64,000 nt of DNA from JBBCJR01 sp037190805 (GTDB lineage Bacteria > Pseudomonadota > Alphaproteobacteria > Sphingomonadales > Sphingomonadaceae): contig JBBCJR010000010.1 of assembly GCA_037190805.1 (NCBI GenBank), forward strand, positions 62,001 through 126,000. Reading direction: 5' to 3'. The translations under genes and the position numbers were made by a program. The notes beneath the pieces are model-generated. The model had not been told where the DNA came from. It made no database searches and worked only from the letters and a program-made list of their open reading frames with translations. Below, in pieces: positions 16,369-25,915 of this stretch. Position 1 is the first letter of the stretch; every line of letters begins with the position of its first letter.

Positions 16369-16866
16369 ATGGCTGGCGTCAACAAGGTGATTCTGGTCGG
16401 TAATCTGGGCGCCGATCCCGAAGCGCGCAGCCTGCCCAGCGGCGGCGAGGTGGTGAACCTCAGGATCGCCACCTCGGAAAACTGGACGGACCGCGACGGC
16501 AATCGTCAGGAACGGACCGAGTGGCACCGCGTTGTGATCTTCAACGAGAACCTGGCCCGTGTCGCCAAGCAATATACCCGCAAGGGCTCGAAGGTTTATA
16601 TCGAGGGCCAGATTCAGACCCGGAAATGGCAGAACCAGTCAGGTCAGGATCAATATTCCACGGAGATCGTCCTCCAGCGCTTCCGGGGCGAGCTGCAGCT
16701 GCTCGACCGGCGCGAAGGTGGCGGTGATTTCGGCGGCGGCGACCAGGGCGGTCCGTCCGGCAACGGCGGCAGCCGGGGGGGTGGCGGCGGCCAGCCCTCG
16801 GGCGGTGGCTGGGGCCGCGACAATGGCAGCTTCGACAGCGATCTGGACGACGACGTCCCATTCTGA
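16369..16866 (+). CDS. ssb: Single-stranded DNA-binding protein
   Basis: A 165-residue SSB that coats single-stranded DNA in replication, repair and recombination. An OB fold fills residues 1-112 (MAGVNKVILVGNLGADPEAR, TEWHRVVIFNENLA, YIEGQIQTRKW), followed by a Gly/Gln-rich flexible linker and the acidic tip DLDDDVPF that docks partner proteins. Length and tip are normal for alphaproteobacteria. GAGGGAGAGG lies just upstream of the ATG. It is separated from dctA by a 287-base divergent region and appears monocistronic. Confidence 0.97.
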   Translation: MAGVNKVILVGNLGADPEARSLPSGGEVVNLRIATSENWTDRDGNRQERTEWHRVVIFNENLARVAKQYTRKGSKVYIEGQIQTRKWQNQSGQDQYSTEIVLQRFRGELQLLDRREGGGDFGGGDQGGPSGNGGSRGGGGGQPSGGGWGRDNGSFDSDLDDDVPF

Positions 16867-16911
16867 GCTGTCGAGAAGGCAATTCTCGACGCGGCTTACG
16901 GATAGATAACG

Positions 16912-17604
16912 CTAGTCTGATTTTTCACGCCGTTGTCCGAACAATGCGGTGCCGACCCTGACATGGGTGGCGCCCAGCATTACCGCTGTCGCAACGTCGC
17001 CTGACATGCCCATGCTGAGGCTGTTCAGGTCGTGTCGGCCGGCCAGTTCGGCCAGCAGCGCGAAATAAGGTGCAGGTTCCAGATCCAGAGGGGGCACGGC
17101 CATCAGCCCGACGACTGGCAGCTCCGCCGCGCGGGCACTGGCGAGCAGATGGGGCAGATCGGCGATCGCGCATCCGCCCTTCTGGGGTTCGTCGCCGATA
17201 TTGACCTGCACGAAACAATCCGGCCGGCGTCCGCTGCGCGCCATCGCTCTGGCAAGGGCAGTGACCAGCGACGGCCGGTCGAGCGACTGGATGGCATCGA
17301 ACAGGGTGACGGCGGCATCCGCCTTGTTCGACTGTAGCTGGCCAATGAGATGCAGGCGGATATCGGGATAGAGGGTCTTCAGCGCCGGCCATTTGGCTTC
17401 CGCCTCCTGAACTCGGTTCTCGCCGAACAGGCGCTGTCCGGCAGCGATCAGCGGCTCGATGGCGTCGATCGGCTGCGTCTTCGACACCGCGATCAGGGCG
17501 ACGTCGCCGCGCGCCCTCGGCCGTAACGCGGCTGCGCGCGTAATGATCGCCCGGACCTCGGCCAACCGCGCCGCCGCCCCGCGCGTCTGTTCCTCTTTCG
17601 TCAT
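16912..17604 (-). CDS. YggS-family pyridoxal phosphate homeostasis protein
   Basis: A 230-residue alanine-racemase-like TIM barrel that binds PLP and maintains its cellular balance (YggS/PLPBP). Signatures are LIAVSKTQP with the PLP Lys at about residue 41, FGENRVQEAEAKW, HLIGQLQSNK, LNSLSMGMSGD and the final VRVGTALFG. The ATG at 17604 is chosen; upstream translation is the shadow of the divergent gene, whose start is only 22 bases away, so both promoters must overlap coding sequence. Confidence 0.94.
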   Translation of the reverse strand: MTKEEQTRGAAARLAEVRAIITRAAALRPRARGDVALIAVSKTQPIDAIEPLIAAGQRLFGENRVQEAEAKWPALKTLYPDIRLHLIGQLQSNKADAAVTLFDAIQSLDRPSLVTALARAMARSGRRPDCFVQVNIGDEPQKGGCAIADLPHLLASARAAELPVVGLMAVPPLDLEPAPYFALLAELAGRHDLNSLSMGMSGDVATAVMLGATHVRVGTALFGQRREKSD

Positions 17605-17626
17605 GGTGGCCGCTATAGAAAGGGTG

Positions 17627-18169
17627 ATGTCACGCCGCCACCCCATACCCCGTTTCTGGCTGATGACCGACGAACGGCAGGGTGACGGCCTCTGGCTGGC
17701 GCTGGGCGCGCTGCCGCGCGGCGCCGGCATTGTCTTTCGGCATTACCGCACTCCGCCCCTTGAGCGACGGCTGTTGTTCGATGCCGTGCGCGCTGTCGCC
17801 CGGCGACGGGGGTTGATGCTGGTGCTAGCCGATAGCCCGTCGCGCGCTATCGGCTGGCGAGCCGACGGCCGGCATGGCCGGGGCCGGTCGCGTCTGCCCG
17901 CCGGAATGATCCGCACCGCTCCTGCACATGACCAGCGAGAGCTGCTGGCCGCGGCCCGCACGGGCGCTGACCTTGTCTTTCTGTCACCGCTTTTTCCGAC
18001 CCGTTCGCATCCGGATACCCCGCCGCTGGGAATGGGCCGCTTCGCCGCGCTGGCGCGGACCGCGCCGCTGCCGGTGATCGCCCTGGGCGGCATGAATCGA
18101 ATGCGCTGGCCAGCCGCGCGGCGGGCGGGCGCGGCGGGCTATGCGGCGATCGACGGGTGGCTGGACTAG
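17627..18169 (+). CDS. Thiamine phosphate synthase/TenI-like protein
   Basis: A 180-residue TIM-barrel protein of the ThiE/TenI superfamily. The C-terminal half carries DLVFLSPLFPTRSHPDTPPLG and PVIALGGMNRM, which match the phosphate-binding loops of ThiE. The N-terminal part has FWLMTDERQ and a short barrel, and the product is shorter than ThiE (about 210), so catalytic competence is uncertain. Sphingomonads carry this gene routinely beside yggS-like genes. ATG at 17627 has AGGG nearby. Confidence 0.8.
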   Translation: MSRRHPIPRFWLMTDERQGDGLWLALGALPRGAGIVFRHYRTPPLERRLLFDAVRAVARRRGLMLVLADSPSRAIGWRADGRHGRGRSRLPAGMIRTAPAHDQRELLAAARTGADLVFLSPLFPTRSHPDTPPLGMGRFAALARTAPLPVIALGGMNRMRWPAARRAGAAGYAAIDGWLD

Positions 18170-18216
18170 ACGAGTGAGTCGCCGGCACCCGGCACATGGG
18201 GCCTTAGGCGAGGCGA

Positions 18217-18915
18217 TCAGAAAGCGAGCAGGGTACCCACATAGACGGCCTGGCCATCCCGCTCGCTGGCGGTTGCCGCAGGCAGTTCAGGCCGGATCTG
18301 GTAACGCACGCCGCCGGTGACCGACAGGTTGCGGCTGACCGAATAAGCACCGCCCAACCCGAAGGAGTAGCGCTTGTCGGTCAGCTCGTCAGGCAGACGA
18401 TAGGACAGCGACTGATCCTCTTCGCCGACCTGAAGCGTCGTCCGCCAGTTCTTCGCCGAATAACTGAGACCCAGATCGACCGATTTGCGCTTGAACGGCA
18501 GCAGGCCACCATCGACCTCGCCGATATCGCCGCTGACCGACAGACCGCGCCAGCCGACTGACAAGCCGAAGTCCTGGGCCGAAGGAGTCAACTCAGCCCG
18601 AGTCGCGTCCGGCCGGTCGCTGATTCGCGACCGCACGGCCACCGTAACGTCCTTCTTGGGCGTCGTGCCGCCGGCCGGCGTGAAGCGGAAGCTGCCCACA
18701 GTCGCGGGGCGTGAACCGGTGGCGCCCGACCAGGGATTGGCCGCGGCAGGCGTGAAAGAACCAAGGATTCCGGGGGCTGCAAGCGAAACCGACCGTTCGA
18801 CGCGGCGATCCTTGCTGGTGTTGGAAGAGGCTTTTGCGATGGGCGCATAGGCGGACAGGCTGGCCAGCGTCGCCGCCGCCATCGCCATTCCCCCCAGGGC
18901 GCCCCGAGCCCACAC
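18217..18915 (-). CDS. Exported protein, probable small outer-membrane barrel
   Basis: A 232-residue exported protein of no named family. GTG at 18915 with GGGAG about ten bases upstream is preferred over an in-frame TTG further out. A signal peptide (GALGGMAMAAATLASLSAYAP...AKA) is followed by a low-complexity stretch and then alternating amphipathic strands (DFGLSVGWRGLSVSGDIG, KSVDLGLSYSAKNWRTTLQVG, RYSFGLGGAYSVSRNLSVTGG) ending in GTLLAF, a terminal aromatic typical of outer-membrane barrels. Single gene, convergent with the ThiE-like gene. Confidence 0.72.
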   Translation of the reverse strand: MWARGALGGMAMAAATLASLSAYAPIAKASSNTSKDRRVERSVSLAAPGILGSFTPAAANPWSGATGSRPATVGSFRFTPAGGTTPKKDVTVAVRSRISDRPDATRAELTPSAQDFGLSVGWRGLSVSGDIGEVDGGLLPFKRKSVDLGLSYSAKNWRTTLQVGEEDQSLSYRLPDELTDKRYSFGLGGAYSVSRNLSVTGGVRYQIRPELPAATASERDGQAVYVGTLLAF

Positions 18916-19051
18916 GCGCTTAATCTCCCAACATGGTTGCAATATGCCATATCATGGCTTTCGCCTGATCTGCCAGACCATAAGAAGGCGAATCCGTTCA
19001 AAATGTTGCGCCGATCACACACTTGTCGTTGATCCAGCTGACGCTGGAGAT

Positions 19052-19109
19052 GCGGCACCGGCCCGTGGGCCAGTGCCGCCACCAACGGCAAAGCTGAATC
19101 GGACTCTAG
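19052..19109 (+). repeat. Intergenic repeat copy 1: GC-rich hairpin plus TGAATCGGACTCTAG
   Basis: GCGGCACCGGCCC (19052-19064) and GGGCCAGTGCCGC (19067-19079) form a 13-bp hairpin with one mismatch, followed by TGAATCGGACTCTAG at 19095-19109. The hairpin second arm and the 15-base motif recur at 23730-23778 with one mismatch each. It lies in the 5' region of the DUF3576 gene. Confidence 0.55.
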
Positions 19110-19167
19110 GCGGCAGCAACCATGCCACCTATAAGGCCATGTTCCATCACGTTTCGAGAGGATGATC

Positions 19168-19602
19168 ATGTCGTTGCCGTCCCGCATTCCGGTGCTGCTT
19201 CTGGTCGGGTTGGCGGTGGCGTCGTGCGGAGGTGGGCGCAAGGATCGGCTGCAGCCGGATCTCGCCGCCTCGCGCGTCACCACGATCGGCGTCAACGCCT
19301 ATCTGTGGCGGGCCAGCCTCGACACGCTGTCGTTCATGCCGCTCACTCAGGCGGACGCCTCGAACGGGGTGATCATCACCGACTGGTATGCCAATCCGGC
19401 AGCGCCGACCGAGCGGGTGAAGGTGACGGTAGCGATCCTCGACCAGGATCTTCGCGCCGATGCGTTGCGCGTTTCGACGGCCCGCCAGGTTTATTCCAAT
19501 GGCCAATGGCTGGACGCGGCGGTCCGCGCCGGCACCGTCCAGAAGCTTGAGGAAACGATCCTCGCCAAGGCCCGCGACCTGCGCCGCGCCGCCATCGGCT
19601 GA
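19168..19602 (+). CDS. DUF3576 lipoprotein
   Basis: A 144-residue lipoprotein. The signal MSLPSRIPVLLLVGLAVASC ends in a lipobox Cys at about residue 20, followed by a Gly-rich linker. The DUF3576 core runs from VTTIGVNAYLWRASLDTLSF to the C terminus. ATG at 19168 is six bases after GAGAGG and is preferred over the ATG at 19162. Found throughout alphaproteobacteria directly upstream of leuS, as here (8-base gap). Its biochemical role is unknown; envelope location is clear from the signal. Confidence 0.9.
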   Translation: MSLPSRIPVLLLVGLAVASCGGGRKDRLQPDLAASRVTTIGVNAYLWRASLDTLSFMPLTQADASNGVIITDWYANPAAPTERVKVTVAILDQDLRADALRVSTARQVYSNGQWLDAAVRAGTVQKLEETILAKARDLRRAAIG

Positions 19603-19610
19603 CCCCGGTC

Positions 19611-22121
19611 ATGGCTGCCCGCTTCAATCACCGCGTCGCCGACGCGCGCTGGCAGCGCGTCTGGGACGAACGTCAGAGCTTTCGCGCCGACGACGCGAGC
19701 CCGCGCCCCAAGACTTTCGTGCTGGAGATGTTCCCCTATCCGTCGGGGCGCATCCACATGGGCCATGTCCGCAACTACACGATGGGCGACGTCATCGCCC
19801 GCTATCGTCGGATGACCGGATTCGAGGTGCTGCACCCGATGGGGTGGGACGCCTTCGGCATGCCGGCGGAGAATGCGGCGATGGAACGTGGCGTCCATCC
19901 TGGTGACTGGACCCGCGCCAATATCGCGGCGATGCGCACCCAGCTGAAGAGCCTGGGTTTCGCGCTCGACTGGAGCCGCGAGATCGCGACCTGCGAGGCT
20001 GATTATTACGGACAAGAGCAGGCGCTGTTCCTGGACATGCTCGAAGCCGGTCTCGTCTATCGCAAGCAAAGCTTCGTCAATTGGGACCCGGTCGACATGA
20101 CCGTGCTCGCCAATGAGCAGGTGATCGACGGGCGCGGCTGGCGGTCGGGCGCGGTGGTCGAACGTCGCTCGCTCAGCCAGTGGTTCCTCAGGATCACCGA
20201 TTTCGCGGAAGATCTGCTGGACGGGCTGAAGACGCTCGGCAAATGGCCTGAAAAGGTCCGGCTGATGCAGGAAAACTGGATCGGCCGCAGCCAGGGTCTG
20301 ACGTTCCGCTTCAGGCTCGACCGGCCAGCGCACGGTCATGACGGCTTCGAGGTATTCACCACCCGTCCCGACACGCTGTTCGGGGCGAGCTTTGCCGCGA
20401 TTTCCCCCGATCATCCGCTGGCCGCCGCCTTGGCGGAGAACAATCCCGCGCTGGCCGCCTTCATTGCCGACTGCCGTGCCACCGGCACGGCCGCGGCCGA
20501 GATCGAGACGGCCGAGAAGAAGGGTTTCGACACCGGCCTGTCGGTCGTTCATCCGCTCGATCCCGACTGGTCCCTGCCGCTGTTCGTCGCCAATTTCGTG
20601 CTGATGGACTATGGCACCGGCGCCGTGTTCGGCTGTCCGGCGCATGACCAGCGCGACCTCGATTTCGCGCGCAAATATCAGCTGCCCGTCACCCGCGTCG
20701 TCGCGGCGGACGACGAGGCTGACCTGCCGATCGGTGACGAGGCTTATTCCGGTCCTGGCCGGCTGGTCCATTCCCGTTTCCTCGACGGCATGACGGTCGA
20801 GGATGGCAAGGCCGCCGTCATCGCGCGCGCCGAGGCGGAAGGTTGGGGCCGGGGCACCACCGTCTATCGCCTGCGCGACTGGGGCGTGTCGCGCCAGCGC
20901 TACTGGGGGACGCCGATCCCGGTCATCCACTGCGACGCCTGCGGCCCGCAGCCGGTGCCGCGCGACCAGCTGCCCGTGCGCCTGCCCGAGGACGTGTCGT
21001 TCGATGTGCCGGGCAATCCGCTCGACCGGCATCCGACCTGGAAGCATGTCGACTGCCCCAAATGTGGTCAGCCGGCCCGGCGAGAAACCGACACGCTCGA
21101 CACCTTCGCTGATTCGTCCTGGTATTTCATCCGCTTCGCCAGCCAACCGGCGGACAAGCCGTTCGACAGGGCGGCCGCCGAGGCGTGGCTGCCGGTCGAT
21201 CAGTATATCGGCGGGGTCGAGCATGCGATCCTCCACCTGCTCTACGCCCGCTTCTGGACCCGCGCGCTCAATCGCATCGGCAAGCTTGATCTCGCGGAGC
21301 CGTTCACCAGCCTCTTCACCCAGGGGATGGTGACGCACGAGACCTATAAAAGCGCCGACGGACGCTGGCTGTCGCCGGAGGAGGTGGCGGACGGCATCGA
21401 GATTTCGACCGGCCAGCCCACCACGCCCGGCCGGGTCGAGAAGATGTCCAAGTCGAAGAAGAACGTCGTCGATCCGACGCCGATCATCGACCAATATGGC
21501 GCCGACGCGGTGCGCTGGTTCATGTTGTCCGACAGCCCGCCCGAGCGTGACCTGCCGTGGACCGAGGCCGGGATCGAGGGCGCCTGGCGCTTCGTCCAGC
21601 GCGTCTGGCGGCTGGTCGGCGGTCATGATCCGGCGGCGACGGGTGCGCCCGATCCAGCCCTGGAGCGCCGCCTGGCCCGCACGACGGCCGGTGTTGCCGC
21701 CGATATCGAAGCCCTCCAGTTCAACAAGGCGGTGGCCAAGCTCTACGAGCTCGCCGGGGCGATCGAAAAGGCTGCCGCTGGCCCCGCGCGCGCTGCCGCC
21801 ATCGAAACATTGCTTCATCTTGCCGCGCCGATGATGCCGCATCTGGCCGAGGAGGGCTGGGCGACGCTGGGGCGGGACGGCCTGATCGCCGATCAGGCCT
21901 GGCCGGCGGTCGATCCGTCGCTGCTGGTCGAGGATGAGGTGACGGTCGCGGTGCAGGTCAACGGCAAGCTGCGTGATACCCTGACCGTGGCCAAGGGCAC
22001 CGCGCGCGAAGAGCTGGAGGCGCTGGCCCTGGCGTCCGAGAACGCGCTGCGGATGATGGAGGGACGGACACCCAAAAAGGTCATCGTCGTTCCCGACCGG
22101 CTGGTGAACATCGTCGCATGA
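19611..22121 (+). CDS. leuS: Leucyl-tRNA synthetase
   Basis: An 836-residue class I aminoacyl-tRNA synthetase charging tRNA-Leu. The HIGH-type motif is in MFPYPSGRIHMGHVRNYTMG, the editing domain lies in the middle (TRPDTLFGASF and HDQRDLDFA), and KMSKSKKNVVDP is at the expected place (about residue 608). The anticodon-binding and C-terminal domains complete it. Its stop overlaps the lptE start (ATGA), so leuS, lptE and holA form a translationally coupled block. Confidence 0.98.
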   Translation: MAARFNHRVADARWQRVWDERQSFRADDASPRPKTFVLEMFPYPSGRIHMGHVRNYTMGDVIARYRRMTGFEVLHPMGWDAFGMPAENAAMERGVHPGDWTRANIAAMRTQLKSLGFALDWSREIATCEADYYGQEQALFLDMLEAGLVYRKQSFVNWDPVDMTVLANEQVIDGRGWRSGAVVERRSLSQWFLRITDFAEDLLDGLKTLGKWPEKVRLMQENWIGRSQGLTFRFRLDRPAHGHDGFEVFTTRPDTLFGASFAAISPDHPLAAALAENNPALAAFIADCRATGTAAAEIETAEKKGFDTGLSVVHPLDPDWSLPLFVANFVLMDYGTGAVFGCPAHDQRDLDFARKYQLPVTRVVAADDEADLPIGDEAYSGPGRLVHSRFLDGMTVEDGKAAVIARAEAEGWGRGTTVYRLRDWGVSRQRYWGTPIPVIHCDACGPQPVPRDQLPVRLPEDVSFDVPGNPLDRHPTWKHVDCPKCGQPARRETDTLDTFADSSWYFIRFASQPADKPFDRAAAEAWLPVDQYIGGVEHAILHLLYARFWTRALNRIGKLDLAEPFTSLFTQGMVTHETYKSADGRWLSPEEVADGIEISTGQPTTPGRVEKMSKSKKNVVDPTPIIDQYGADAVRWFMLSDSPPERDLPWTEAGIEGAWRFVQRVWRLVGGHDPAATGAPDPALERRLARTTAGVAADIEALQFNKAVAKLYELAGAIEKAAAGPARAAAIETLLHLAAPMMPHLAEEGWATLGRDGLIADQAWPAVDPSLLVEDEVTVAVQVNGKLRDTLTVAKGTAREELEALALASENALRMMEGRTPKKVIVVPDRLVNIVA

Positions 22122-22621
22122 CGGGCCGCTCCGCCATTCTCGCGCTCGGGCTCGGCATCATGCTGGCGGGCTGCCAGCTGTCGCCGATCTATGCGGGCGG
22201 GTCGAAGGGGGCGGTGATGGCCAGCCTCGGCGCGATCACCATCGCGCCGATCCAGGATCGTTCGGGCTGGCTGGTGCGGCAGTCGCTGATCGACCGCATC
22301 GGTGATGCGCAGGGCAATGCCGTCTATCGCCTCGAGGTCGCTCTCGACGACCGCATCGAAGGGTTCGGCGTGCGCACCAACGACGCCATCACGCGCGAGC
22401 GACGGACGCTCAGGGCGCGTTATCGGCTGGTGGATGCCCGCTCGGGCGAAGTGATGGTCGACGCGACGGCGGCGTCCGATGCCGGCATTGACGTCGTCAA
22501 TTCCGAATATGCCACCATCGCGGCCGAGAATAGCGCGCTGGAGCGGCTGGCCGCCGATATTGCCGACCAGATCGTCACTCGCCTCGCCCTGTTCGCCCGC
22601 GCCCAGCCGAACCAGCCATGA
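22118..22621 (+). CDS. lptE: LPS assembly lipoprotein LptE
   Basis: A 167-residue outer-membrane lipoprotein, the plug of the LptD translocon that inserts lipopolysaccharide. The signal ends in the lipobox LAGC at about residue 19, followed by QLSPIYAGG, the start of the LptE domain, with SLIDRIGDAQ and a C-terminal helix DIADQIVTRLALFA. Position between leuS and holA is conserved in many proteobacteria. It overlaps both neighbours by 4 bases. Confidence 0.93.
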   Translation: MTGRSAILALGLGIMLAGCQLSPIYAGGSKGAVMASLGAITIAPIQDRSGWLVRQSLIDRIGDAQGNAVYRLEVALDDRIEGFGVRTNDAITRERRTLRARYRLVDARSGEVMVDATAASDAGIDVVNSEYATIAAENSALERLAADIADQIVTRLALFARAQPNQP

Positions 22622-23643
22622 AGGCCGACCGCGGCGCCATCGCCCGCGCCGTGGCCGAACCGCCGGCGGACCTGCGCCTGCTCCTGCTGCATGGACCTGA
22701 CGAGGCAGGCTCGCGCGCGCTTGCTGATCGCTATGCCAGCGCGCTGGGCGAGGGGGTGGAGCGCCTCGACCTGCTGCCCTCCGACCTGCGCGCCGATCCC
22801 GCGCGCCTGGCGGACGAAGCGGCGGCGATCTCCATGTTCGGTGGGCGGACGCTGATCCGCGTCCAGGGCATCGGCGATGAAAGCCTCGCGGCGGTGGAAG
22901 CTTTGCTGGAGGCGCCGGCAGCGGGCAATCCCGTGGTGGCGACCGCCGGTGCGCTGCGCCGCGATGCCAAATTGTTGAAGCTGGTCGAGGCGCACGCCGC
23001 CGCGCTTGGCTTCGCCAGCTATGTACCCGACGCGCGCGATTTCGCCGCGCTGGTCGGCACCATGGCCGAGGAGGCGGGCCTCACTCTACCCCGCGACCTT
23101 GGTCGACGCATCGCCGAGGCATCGGCCGGCGACCGCGCTATCGCGGCGAGCGAGATCGACAAGCTCGCCCTCTATCTCGACGCCGCGCCCGATCGGCCGC
23201 GGGCCGTCACCGCCGCCGATATCGAGGCACTGTCCGCGTCCGTCGCCGACAGCGACCTCGACCGGCTGGTCGGTGCCCTGACGCTCGGCCGTCCGGCGGA
23301 GGTGGAGCGCCAGCTCGCCCGACTGGCGACCGAAGGGGCATCGGGAATCGTCGTGCTGCGCGCGGTCGCCCGCCGCCTCCATCAACTCGCCGACATGCGC
23401 CTCGATGTCGATCGAGGGGATTCGCCCGCCAGCGTCATCGCCGCGCGGGGCAAGGCGATCTTCTGGAAGGATCGGGACAGTTTCTCGACCGCGCTCGGTC
23501 AGTGGACGACGCCCCGGCTGTCGGGCGCGCTTGCCCGGCTGCTGGCGGCGGAACGGGCGATCAAGTCGCCCGGAAGCATCGGCGACCTTGCCGCCGATGC
23601 GGTCCTGCTTGAGCTTGCCCGTCCGCCACGCGGGCGCGGCTAG
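22618..23643 (+). CDS. holA: DNA polymerase III delta subunit
   Basis: A 341-residue clamp-loader subunit that opens the beta sliding clamp. LLLLHGPDEAGSRALAD near the N terminus and FGGRTLIRVQGIGDE are typical of HolA, followed by the three-domain AAA+ like architecture with ARRLHQLADMR in the C-terminal collar. Coupled to lptE by an ATGA overlap. It is the last gene of the leuS block; a convergent AsmA gene ends 164 bases downstream. Confidence 0.94.
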   Translation: MKADRGAIARAVAEPPADLRLLLLHGPDEAGSRALADRYASALGEGVERLDLLPSDLRADPARLADEAAAISMFGGRTLIRVQGIGDESLAAVEALLEAPAAGNPVVATAGALRRDAKLLKLVEAHAAALGFASYVPDARDFAALVGTMAEEAGLTLPRDLGRRIAEASAGDRAIAASEIDKLALYLDAAPDRPRAVTAADIEALSASVADSDLDRLVGALTLGRPAEVERQLARLATEGASGIVVLRAVARRLHQLADMRLDVDRGDSPASVIAARGKAIFWKDRDSFSTALGQWTTPRLSGALARLLAAERAIKSPGSIGDLAADAVLLELARPPRGRG

Positions 23644-23687
23644 AGGTTGGTTTCAAAAAGCTGAATCCGCCCCTGCCCAACTCCCCA

Positions 23688-23721
23688 GGCCACCCATTCA
23701 GAAAACTCTCGTTGGGTGGCC
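23688..23721 (+). terminator. Stem-loop between convergent holA and the AsmA gene
   Basis: GGCCACCCA at 23688-23696 pairs with TGGGTGGCC at 23713-23721 (9 bp perfect, 16-base loop). It lies in the gap between two convergent genes, so it may end either transcript. No U-run follows. Confidence 0.4.
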
Positions 23722-23778
23722 GGTGCGGGCGTGGGCCGGTGCCGCCGCCGGTTCAGCACAGTGTTGAATCCGACTCTA
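23718..23778 (+). repeat. Intergenic repeat copy 2: GC-rich element plus TGAATCCGACTCTAG
   Basis: The 28 bases at 23718-23745 share their last 16 with copy 1 (one mismatch), and TGAATCCGACTCTAG at 23764-23778 matches copy 1 at 14 of 15 positions with similar spacing. A further relative lies inverted at 30201-30228. It is outside any coding sequence. Confidence 0.5.
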
Positions 23779-23807
23779 GAACTGCGCCTCCGCATGACGT
23801 CTCCGCT

Positions 23808-25877
23808 TCAGTCCTTCCTGGTCGCCCGGCCGCTGCCGACATCGCGGCGGGGCTCGCCTTTGTCGGTGCGCTGGGCGGCGGCGCGCGCGCCCGCCAGCAC
23901 CGGGCCGCAATCCGCCGCCTTGGCGTCACCGATATCGACGAAGGCGATGATTCCCGCGAGCGGTGAAAGCGCCAGCCCAAGGCCCAGTCCCGCGCCGGCA
24001 CGGCCGAGCAGCTGGGGGCTGATGACGTTCAGCGACGGCTGGGCGAAATAGCCGCCGAGCCCGACCGGCGACTGGCCGGAGAACAGGCTGAACGTCTTGG
24101 CGTCGGCGCGGAAGCCAAGGTCCAGCGCTTCGGTCTTGAAGCTGAACCCGCCCCGCCCGAGGACGACGTTCTTCTCGGTGTCGATCAGGATCGGGTCGGC
24201 GGCAGCGATGCCGTCGCGAACCGTAAAGCCGATCAGTCCGCAGTTGATCTCCACCGGCTTCTTCAGCTTGTCCTCGAACATTTTCTGGATGAACGTGCCG
24301 ATATCGATTTCCGAAAGCTGGATGTTGCGCGTCCAGAAGGTGCCCCGCGGCAGGATGAACGCCATCCGCCCGTCCGACGTCGCCAGTGATTCGTGTACCG
24401 TATCGCCTTCCCCGCGCATCTTGATCCGTGCCTTGACGGTGCCGGTGGTGCCCGACTCCTCGACGCCGAATCCGGCCAGCAATCGCCCCATCGGTGTTGG
24501 TGACAGGCGGATGTCATAATCGGTGACGACTTGGCGTTCCCGCGCATTGAGGCGGATGTCGGACACGACATGCCCGCCGGCGAGGTCGAAATTGAGCGGT
24601 GATAGAACCAAGAGATTGCGGTCGAGGTCGAGTGTCAGTTGAACGTTCGACACAGGCAGCTTTTCGGCCCGGATGGCGGTGACGCGGTAATCGACATGCG
24701 CGTCGAAATTTCGCAGCGCCTCTGCCCTCAGCGTCGCATCGGGCAGCAGGCGTGGCCGCCCGCCGACGGTGCGGACGATACCGCGATCGCCGGCGCGCGC
24801 GATCCGTTCGGGATCATAGCCGATGAACGGCCCGACATCGATGATATCGACCTTTTTCGAGCTAAGGTCGGCGTCGATAAACAGCCGTTCGCGCGGTAGC
24901 GAGATTGTCATCCGGCCGGCCAGATCGCTGTCGCCGAATCGTCCGGCAAGGCGTGTGAAGCGCCACTCGCCGCCGGCCTTCGTCAGGCTGGACGTAAAGC
25001 GGTAGGCGCGTGTGTCCGGCACCGCGACACCCAGGAAGTCGAACAGCCGGGCGAGGTTGGGCCCCCGGACCAGCAGGCGGAGGTCGGACCCTTCGATCTC
25101 CGTTGCGCCGTTCAGGCGGCCCGCGACCTCCAGATGGGTCGGTCCCGAATCGGCGACGAGGGTGAGCCGATTGTCGCCCCCGGCAACCACTTCGTTCGGG
25201 GACAGGAGCGCCCCTTTCATCACGAACGGCCGGTCACGCAATGTGCCGTCGCCGGTGAAATCGATGCGCGGCTGGACCCGGTTGGCTGTCGCCGCGACGC
25301 CGGCGAAGCGGATGGTGGCGTAAAGCTGAAGCTTGGGATCGCGATAGTTGACCAGCGTGCGGTCGATCGCCGCGCGGCGAATTGCCGGCATTTCGAACGG
25401 TTCACCGCGCCGGTTCGGGTCGCCGAAGGTCCAGCTGTTGCGCCGCCCTGCCTGGTCCCATTCGAAGTTGAATTCGCCGTTGAGCAGCTGCAGCCAGTTG
25501 GCCCGCCTGGTGCCGAAGATCAGCGGAACCGTGGCGATGGTGGTGTCGACCAGCTGGCCGGAGAAGAAATGGCGGTTGGTGGCCCAGCCGGGGTTGGTGA
25601 TCGTCATCCCCTCGGCGCGAAAGCGGATGTTGATCGGGTTGAGATAAAGCTGGAAATCGCCCCTGACATCCACGGTTCGCCCGCTCATGCGCGATGCGAT
25701 GCGCTCGAACGGCTCCTTCAGGAAGCGGCCTTTGGTGATGTAGAGCACCGCCCAGGCGAGAATGACAAGACCGATGATTGTCGCCAGGACAGCGAGCAGC
25801 GTGGATAGAGCCCGCTCGATCCCGTCGCGATGACGGGCAAGCTGAACACGGACGGCGGCGAATCGGGGCTCGGCCAT
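23808..25877 (-). CDS. AsmA family protein
   Basis: A 689-residue envelope protein of the AsmA/TamB-like superfamily, implicated in outer-membrane lipid homeostasis or lipid transport. One N-terminal membrane helix (about 24-47) anchors a large periplasmic beta-rich domain; ITNPGWATNRHFF and the C-terminal VEINCGLIGFTVRDGIAAADPILIDT segment are typical AsmA features. It ends in a low-complexity basic tail. It is monocistronic and divergent from rpmI. Confidence 0.9.
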   Translation of the reverse strand: MAEPRFAAVRVQLARHRDGIERALSTLLAVLATIIGLVILAWAVLYITKGRFLKEPFERIASRMSGRTVDVRGDFQLYLNPINIRFRAEGMTITNPGWATNRHFFSGQLVDTTIATVPLIFGTRRANWLQLLNGEFNFEWDQAGRRNSWTFGDPNRRGEPFEMPAIRRAAIDRTLVNYRDPKLQLYATIRFAGVAATANRVQPRIDFTGDGTLRDRPFVMKGALLSPNEVVAGGDNRLTLVADSGPTHLEVAGRLNGATEIEGSDLRLLVRGPNLARLFDFLGVAVPDTRAYRFTSSLTKAGGEWRFTRLAGRFGDSDLAGRMTISLPRERLFIDADLSSKKVDIIDVGPFIGYDPERIARAGDRGIVRTVGGRPRLLPDATLRAEALRNFDAHVDYRVTAIRAEKLPVSNVQLTLDLDRNLLVLSPLNFDLAGGHVVSDIRLNARERQVVTDYDIRLSPTPMGRLLAGFGVEESGTTGTVKARIKMRGEGDTVHESLATSDGRMAFILPRGTFWTRNIQLSEIDIGTFIQKMFEDKLKKPVEINCGLIGFTVRDGIAAADPILIDTEKNVVLGRGGFSFKTEALDLGFRADAKTFSLFSGQSPVGLGGYFAQPSLNVISPQLLGRAGAGLGLGLALSPLAGIIAFVDIGDAKAADCGPVLAGARAAAQRTDKGEPRRDVGSGRATRKD

Positions 25878-25915
25878 CGTGCATCAACCGGTCGTTCCGC
25901 CGGGGGTTCCGAACC

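Noticed and set aside
19491..21842. A 783-codon open frame on the minus strand across leuS
   Set aside because: It is the antisense of a certain leuS gene. Its product is Arg/Gly/Asp-rich with no domain, as expected from high-GC third positions leaving stop-free antisense frames.
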